A stretch of DNA of 64,000 bases from the NCBI GenBank assembly GCA_013146195.2, contig CM028377.1, forward strand, positions 105,812,094 through 105,876,093, given 5' to 3'. Under the pieces are notes generated by a model. The model was not told the DNA's origin. It saw nothing but the letters and a program-made list of their open reading frames with translations, and did not search any database. A program made the translations under genes and the position numbers. Positions 58,401-64,000 of the stretch are shown here, one piece after another. Positions within the stretch are counted from its first letter, which is position 1. Every line of letters begins with the position of its first letter. The DNA comes from Codonopsis lanceolata (taxonomy: Eukaryota; Streptophyta; Magnoliopsida; Asterales; Campanulaceae).

Positions 58401-59550
58401 TGAAGATCGACGAAAGTCGCCGCCGCTGGAATCGACCAAAAAGTCGACGAAACCTCGCCTCAAGCGGCTGCGCCGCAAGAAGCGCTCGCTTTTTTCAACA
58501 GTGGGTTTAGGAATAAAAAGTCTCAAATTGTTTAATGAGGCTTTGCTTGGGAAGTGGTTGTGGAGATACTTGTCAAATAAGGGGGCCTTTTGGAGGAAAG
58601 TGGTGGAGAGTAAATACGTCATAGGGAACCATTTGTGGTTTCCGACAGAGATCACCGAGGCTTTTGGGGTAGGAGTGTTGAAAGGTATTAGAAAGGCTAG
58701 AATGCTTTTGGTAGAAATATTTCGTTTGTGATCGGGTCGGGGCGACGGTGAAATTTTGGAAAGACTTATGGTGCGGAGACACGGAATTCACCAAATCCTT
58801 TCTAGAGCTCTTCTCTATGACTAGGGAAGAGAATAGTTTGTCAGCTCAGTGCTCTCTTTAGAGGGAGGTCAAGTATCTAGGAACATGATGTTTAGAAGAA
58901 ATTTACTGGATTGGGAGATGGATTCGGTGACAAGATTTTTTGATCTTCTTTATGCTCAAAAAGTTGGATGCGAGGCTGATACGGTGGTTTGGAGAGGGTC
59001 AAAGGACAGCAAATTCTCAGTAAGCCTATTATTCGAAGCTGATGGATAGAGAGGGGTTACCATTCCCATGGAAGTCGGTTTGGAAGAGGGTAGCTCCAAG
59101 TCGTGTAGCCTTTTTTGCTTGGAAAGTGGCGAACGAAGCTATTCTAATCGGGGATAATCAAGGAAAAGAGGGATGATAAATGTTAATTGATGCTTTTTGT
59201 ACAAGGTGAGCGTAAATCACTTGGTTTTGCATTGCCCGGTGGTCGGGGAATTATAGAACTTTATGTTCCGCTTGTTCAAAGTGGTGTGGGTGCTTCCGGA
59301 GACCTCCAAAGACTTATTATGGAGTTGGAGGTATTTTTGGCGGAGGTAGGATAGAAATATTTTGTGGGAAGTTGCTCCCTTGGGGGTGTGGTGGACAATC
59401 TGGAAGGAAAGAACCCGAAGAGCTTTTGATAATGAGGATGGATCCATCTCAGAAATGAGAGTGTTATGCTTCATCTCCTGTTTGTGTGGTGTGCAAAGGC
59501 TAAGCATTCACATATTCCCATGTCTTCCTTTTTCATAGATTTTGTGCAGA
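55474..59550 (+). pseudogene. LINE ORF2 (endonuclease, reverse transcriptase, zinc-binding region), broken
   Basis: Endonuclease: IVWNVWVLNDRDKR at the start and GGDFNVVRFPHEQS at about 55890-55935. Reverse transcriptase: QWLGEEGDKNTNFFQ near 56290, HLLFGDDTLVF near 57020-57050 (FGDD instead of the usual FADD), then YLGLPIGAPYKNK and RYLSKGGRLVLVKNTLSSL, ending LEGDFLWEG at about 57460. After the nested insertion the frame resumes GLGIKSLKLFNEALLGKWLW (58505 on), then APSRVAFFAWKVA (about 59092) and WWTIWKERTRRAFDNE (about 59390). Multiple stops (for example 55736, 56009, 57106 and 59047) break it. Confidence 0.87.
57537..58502. mobile_element. 966-bp insertion in the LINE with 9-bp target duplication
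   Basis: GGGTTTAGG occurs at 57528-57536 and 58503-58511, exactly where the LINE reading GGLG breaks off and resumes. A 9-bp duplication is typical of Mutator-type elements; an 8-bp (hAT) reading is also possible. Both ends are rich in GCGAGGCGC / GCGCTCGC motifs, with only weak inverted symmetry (TGTCAAAAG against TGTTGAAAA). 58010-58270 is a low-complexity GAAGTC/CTTCGTC stretch. No transposase. Confidence 0.65.
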
Positions 59551-59608
59551 ACTTTCATTTATGTTAGTATTTTGGCAATATAAATTCATTTACCTTTATC
59601 AAAAAAAA

Positions 59609-59752
59609 TCTTTTTTATAGGCAAGTGTGACCTCTTGTTGGTATTGGGATATGAGCCAAGGACCTCAAGGTCTTTTTGTCTGAGTTCCCTTGCCATCTCT
59701 CCCACCCATTGGGGTCGACATTGACAAATTTCTTCCTTTCGTGAATGTACAG
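59609..59752. other. Unassigned sequence downstream of the LINE
   Basis: A short stretch containing CACCCATTGGGGTCGAC, with no gene recognised. Its right end, GTACAG, could be a 3' splice site for the fragment that follows. Confidence 0.35.
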
Positions 59753-59869
59753 GATAACAATGCCAAACTTATCGATTTTGGTAGCGCGACAGCTCCCGGG
59801 GATAGCATTAAATCCGACACAAAAGCCTACCGAGCTCCACCATCGGTACGAGCTGGTAATGTGCTCTAG
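59753..59869 (+). pseudogene. Possible protein-kinase activation-segment fragment
   Basis: One frame reads DNNAKLIDFGSATAPGDS, then DTKAYRAPPS and a stop at 59867. DFG followed about 20 residues later by YRAP is the magnesium-binding to APE layout of a Ser/Thr kinase activation segment; the last position of APE is P here. It is preceded by GTACAG, an acceptor-like site. No catalytic loop (HRD) or other kinase part is nearby. It could be a captured exon or a chance resemblance. Confidence 0.4.
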
Positions 59870-59935
59870 TTCTTTAACTCATTTTGCAAAAGTACTTCAT
59901 ATATCCCTTTCCTTCCAAATAAAAGTGCATATGCT

Positions 59936-60171
59936 ACTTTGATGGCATTTCAATAATGAACTAAGTCGAGCTATCATAGCCATCAGACTCCATTGTGCAT
60001 GAGAAATTGAGAATTGTATACAATCACAGATTACAAACCTACGTGCCTATGCAACTTTGATGGCATTTCAATAATGAACTAAGTCGAGATATCATAGCCA
60101 TCAAACTCCATTGTCCATGAGAAATTGAGAATCGTATACAATCACAGATTACAAACCTACGTGTACATCTA
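59936..60171. repeat. Tandem duplication, two units of 118 bp
   Basis: GATGGCATTTCAATAATGAAC at 59941 recurs at 60059. The next 95 or so bases (CTAAGTCGAG..., GAAATTGAGAAT..., AATCACAGATTACAAACC) repeat with few differences. Confidence 0.9.
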
Positions 60172-60807
60172 CATAAGAATTTAGAAAAATGACTCTTTTC
60201 CAATCACTAAGAAGGTAAATTTTCTTACTACTTCCTACTCGCTTATGCATACACTTGACAACCACTGACATGTAACATTTAGTAGTCAAAATTGTAACCA
60301 CCAATTAGAGTGCAAGGGATCATCAGCAACCCCATATAGTTATGGACAAGATTATGTTAGGTCCGGTGTCTCTTGGACCGAAGGAGAAGCTTTGAGGATG
60401 TCTATGAGGTCAAGTCAATGAAGACAACTATTTGCAAGACGATATTATGTCCTATTCGTTTAAAGCTAAAGCTCAAACAACAAATGAACTATTCAAAGAT
60501 TCACAACTACATTATATTGAATCCTAGCAACAAAGGAAACCTCTAATTTCTAATAAATTTGTACACCTATTAAAAATCTCGATGATTTAGCTCAGGGGTT
60601 AGAAAAGATAATGGGGGACTACCTTTGGGAGGGTGTCTCATATTATGATAGAGATCACTTACTGGGTAGGAGTAAGTTTCTATGTCTAAAGAGGAGGGAT
60701 GTTTGATTCTCGGATACTGACTTGTCAAATCAATTCCCTTGTTGGCATGTGGCTCTAGCGTTCTCACATAGAACCAGGGTTTAGGTAACATAAAGTGGCC
60801 AAGAGAA
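60172..60807. other. Unassigned; weak LINE-like fragment
   Basis: One plus-strand frame at about 60590-60695 reads LAQGLEKIMGDYLWEGVS, recalling the LEKLxxDFLWEG segment of LINE ORF2. It is short and followed by stops. The rest has no signal. Confidence 0.35.
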
Positions 60808-61076
60808 AATTTATTTGGCATGCATCAAAAACGGAGGGATGTTGACATCAACACTATTAGTTGTAAAATTGATAGAATCCTCTGAAAGTTCATTCACCAA
60901 TACTATCCTTTGTTTATTCCTAATTATGGGTAGAGAATGGTGCCCTTGCACGAATTTATTTGGCACGCATCAAAATCGGAGGGATGTTATCAACAATTCT
61001 ATTACCAATCATAGGATTGAAAGAAAACTCTAGAAGTTCATTCACCAAAGCTATGCTTTGTTCATTCCTCTTACGC
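60808..61076. repeat. Tandem duplication, two diverged units of about 145 bp
   Basis: AATTTATTTGGCATGCATC at 60808 recurs as AATTTATTTGGCACGCATC at 60953, followed in both by CGGAGGGATG and AAGTTCATTCACCAA. The divergence is clearly higher than in the 118-bp duplication nearby. Confidence 0.8.
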
Positions 61077-61078
61077 AA

Positions 61079-63165
61079 TTTTTTTTGATAAGTAGAAGTA
61101 AATATAAATCAGAGCGTCAAAACAAAACAGGTGAATCGTCCTTGTACACACGAAGTATACTAGACAAAAGAATTACTCCCTTCGTCTCGGATAAATGTTC
61201 CTAGTGTACATAACACAAGGATTAAAAAATGTAATTAATGCTGAGTCGTAAAATAAATCGTGACAATAATACATATAACACACGCTCTCTCTCATTAATT
61301 ATGTACTTATTACACTCGCTCTCTCTAGGATGTGTAATAATAATAGTATGAAATGAAGGGATATATAAGGAAGAATGGTAGAAAATTTGTACACCAAAAG
61401 TCTTTAACAACATCAGTTGGGTCAACTTATACATATACAGAACTAAGGGAGTACCAAATAAGAGTCCGATTCGCTATATCTACAAAAGAGTTCTCTGTAT
61501 TTGGGTCAACTACTGGACGAAGAGTCTGAAACACATCCTTTTTAATTCAAGAAATATCACTCCTACTCCTGATTCTCGAACACCTTTGGTTCCTCTCCTT
61601 CCAAATGGTCCACCAAATCGCCAAAGGTCTAGAATCCCAACAAAAATTCAGTTTTCTACATTTATATAAAGACCATCCTCGAAGAAGCTCAATGACCGAT
61701 CTAGGCATCTCCCACGAGACACCAGCTAGGAGAAAAAATCAACACCATATCTCCATTGCCACCAGGTTTAAGAGTCTCCTCATCTTGTTTACACATGAAG
61801 CACCTATTAATATAGATCTTCCCGCAGACTCTTAAATTATTAAGATAGCTTCCTGAGCCACTTCCCAAACAAAAAAAGCAACCCTGCTAGCTACTTTAGC
61901 TTTCAATATTTCTTTCCAAGGAAAAAGATTGTTGTCATCTTTAATTAGCTTAGCGTAAAATGACTTGGCCAAGAATCTTCAATCCGTAGAATCATCCCAA
62001 ATAACTTCGTCTTCACCGGATCCTTGCCTCTTAGACACATATATAACTTCCTCAAGCTCCCTGTCTTGGAGATCTCTACAAAATACCGGATTCCACGAAT
62101 CTGCCCCATTTGATGTTGTAAGAATGGAACTCACCTCTATCCATTTAATTACTATAGTGTATACATTGGGAAACCTATGCTTAAGTTTTGTTTCCCCACA
62201 CCAAATATCGTGCCAAAATCTGACTTGATTCGCATTTCCTACCACAAAAGAGATGAAGAGATTGAAGTCTTCACATCCTTTCATGATACCTTTCCAAATG
62301 CTTGAACCATGAGTAGAAAACACATCCTTGGGAAACCAAACATGAGTACCTTCCCCATACTTCCCAATAACTACTATCTTCGAAAGTGCTTCTTTGTCAA
62401 CTAAATACTTCCATAACGATTTTCCAAACAGACCGCCATTGAATTTCCTCGGGTATTTTACACCGAAACCACCCTTTCGCAAATTGGTGCACACCGACCC
62501 CCATCCCACTAAATGATATTTTCGCTCCTCTGTAACCCCCTCCCCATCAAAAATCCCTTTTCAATTTATCAATTCTCTTGACCACTAAATCAGGAACCAC
62601 AAAAAGGAATAAATAGTTCGTTGGGAGGTTAGAGAGAGTACTCTTGATCAAAGTCAACCTCCCACCTTTAGATAGAAACTACCTCTTCCAGCCCGCTAAT
62701 CTCCTCTCAGACCTTTCGATAACCATGTTCCAAATAAATGCGCTCTTGAACGACGCCCATAGAGAAGTCCCAGATATTTTCATAGGGGGGCTAGCCCTCT
62801 CACATCCAAAAAAAGAAGCCAGATCCTCTGCGTTTTCCACCCCCTCCCTCACATCAATAATCTCACACTTTGAGATAATAATCTTACCCGACACCGCTTG
62901 AAAAAATAACAAAACCAATCTAAAATATCCCCGGCTGAGCTCTGCTAGCATCACAAAAACCAAGGTGTCATCTGCAAAAAAATGTGTGTGAAATTGCAAT
63001 GCTTGGAGAAGGAACTCAGATAACTTCAAATCCCTGAATGTACCCTCATGCCACTGCTTTATCAATAAGATAGCTCAAACCTCCATAATCAAGACGAAGA
63101 GGATGGGAGAAAAAGGGTACCCTTGTTGCAGCCCTCTCGGGCAATCGAGCTCAGAAAAAAACCGG
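61079..63165 (-). mobile_element. Degenerate L1-type LINE fragment, minus strand
   Basis: Read on the minus strand, 63165-63080 gives RGLQQGYPFSPILFVLIME (reverse transcriptase GLRQGDPLSP-type motif, D changed to Y). 62970 on gives HTHFFADDTLVF, the catalytic FADD box. 62509-61979 gives GGFGVKYPRKFNGGLFGKSL and later WFPKD (zinc-binding region), and 61790-61570 gives AIWWTIWKERNQRC. The 3' end is the reverse of TTTTTTTTGATAAGTAGAAG at 61079, a typical L1 tail. Stops and shifts are numerous. It carries no endonuclease and is 5'-truncated at about 63165. Confidence 0.82.
61176..61451. mobile_element. Stowaway-like MITE nested in the minus-strand LINE
   Basis: It starts CTCCCTTCGTCTCGG and ends AACTAAGGGAG, with TA at 61174-61175 and 61452-61453. 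It interrupts the 3' region of the LINE, so it is younger. CTCTCTCTC and GAGAGAGCG microsatellite-like tracts lie inside. Confidence 0.78.
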
Positions 63166-63640
63166 TCGGCTCCTGTTCACCAGTCAAGGGTTGGGAATGG
63201 TGCTCTTCCACGTTCGGGAAGATGTTTGGTTGGGTGGTACTCTCTTCAGCTTGTATCACTAGTCCCGGTTTATAACGCTCGGATATCTGTATTCTGTTCT
63301 AGGAATGCAAAGAATTTTCATGGCGCAATATGTGTAAAAGGAGCGCGAGCGTAAATCATTTGTTGATCCATTGTCTTGTTGTGTCTAAGCGGTGGGATTT
63401 GGTCCTCAATTTGTTTGGAATCTCGTGGGTGATGTCGTGCTCGGTCAAAGAGATTTTTCAAAGTTGGTCCTTGTATAAGCGCAAGAGAAGAAACTTCATT
63501 TGGGACACCACTGTGCTAGGAGTGTGCTAGACGATTTGGTAGGAGCAAAATAAGGTCTTTGAGAATGTGGAAATGTCGATGCCTATTTTGAAGGAGTCTT
63601 TGCTTTGCATTCTATCTTTTACCTCGTTAGAGAAGACCTA
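63166..63640 (+). pseudogene. LINE ORF2 C-terminal fragment, plus strand
   Basis: The frame around 63340-63530 reads SVNHLLIHCLVVSKRWDLVL, then SWSLYKRKRRNFIWDTTVLG, matching the C-terminal zinc-binding (Cys/His: VNHLLIHC) end of L1 ORF2. It abuts the minus-strand LINE head-to-head near 63165, so two LINE pieces in opposite orientation are joined there. It has no reverse transcriptase. Confidence 0.65.
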
Positions 63641-64000
63641 GGTGGTGGGAAACGCGAGGCTTTCCATTTCTTCTTGATACCTTATCTAGGTCTTCTTGAT
63701 ACTTTATCTGAGTTCATTTTATCTTGTAACATGAATTTATTCTAGGGTCTTAAAGGGTTTAGGGCTTATATATTCTTGTATATCCTTCTTGAGTCATTTA
63801 ATCCGTTCTTCCTATCCAGATTTTGTTACTTCTCTCGTCTTTCATTTCAAAAGTTGGGGCTCCTTTTTAACTCGAAGCTTTTTCGTAGTCCTTAGTGCTT
63901 AGCAAGTTGTATACAATCGACATTCTTCCATTGCGTTGACCTTACAAGAGGACCGGCCATTTATTCATACTACGGGATCTGGTCCTTTATCTTTGGCGCA
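63641..64000. other. No recognisable gene; probable LINE 3' flank
   Basis: T-rich sequence with repeats of the phrase CTTGATACTTTATCT (about 63674 and 63697). Nothing further can be supported before the window ends. Confidence 0.4.

Larger units (their letters stand above)
54775..59608 (+). mobile_element. Degenerate L1-type LINE, with a nested insertion
   Basis: In order: an ORF1 tail-like ORF (54805-55359), apurinic endonuclease-like segments (55474-56010), reverse transcriptase pieces (56140-57480), an RT-associated zinc-binding and C-terminal region (58500-59480), and a 3' end with TTTATC followed by an 8-A run (59601-59608). This is the layout of plant L1 elements. Many stops and frame changes show it is dead. 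57537-58502 is a later insertion. Confidence 0.85.

Overview
This is a visibly AT-rich nuclear segment of a flowering plant, most likely a eudicot. The evidence is spliced genes with GT-AG introns, a plant CYP71-type P450, a Ninja/AFP-type repressor, and dense plant transposons (Stowaway, hAT, Helitron, CACTA, L1 LINE, Ty3-like LTR). I cannot name the species. Two runs of exactly 100 N (23264-23363 and 44765-44864) are scaffold gaps, so the window is three contigs joined.

Layout. 4-660 looks like one LTR of a retrotransposon. 661-6751 and 23364-32735 are the arms of a large inverted repeat. Each arm holds one copy of the same two-exon CYP71-type P450, and each copy is broken at a different place: the left at the haem-binding loop, the right in exon 1. 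The arms also carry private transposon insertions whose empty sites survive in the other arm. The right arm starts at the first base after the N gap, so an inverted allelic contig (haplotig) is as likely as a true duplication.

Between the arms lie a Helitron (8674-10997), a palindromic-core minisatellite (about 12.26-12.66 kb), the only apparently intact host gene (a Ninja-family repressor on the minus strand, 13383-15672, two exons), a LINE remnant cut by a CACTA-like end (19.7-20.5 kb), and an odd C-rich CCACGC/CTG array that runs into the gap.

Right of the arms is mostly nested transposons: a non-autonomous hAT (34322-35153), a long-LTR element without gag-pol (35171-43030), LTR and LINE fragments, a Pack-MULE-like element carrying pieces of two host genes in opposite orientation (about 45.6-46.9 kb), two hAT elements of one family with exact 8-bp target duplications (47904-48665 and 53059-53721), a 3.5-kb palindrome built partly from LINE ORF1 sequence (51266-54774), and broken L1 LINEs on both strands to the right edge.

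The genes do not form a functional cluster. One regulatory gene sits among transposon debris, with a P450 present twice in damaged form. The most informative signals are the empty/filled insertion sites, the reciprocal P450 lesions and the two-gene capture. I found no convincing new biological system.
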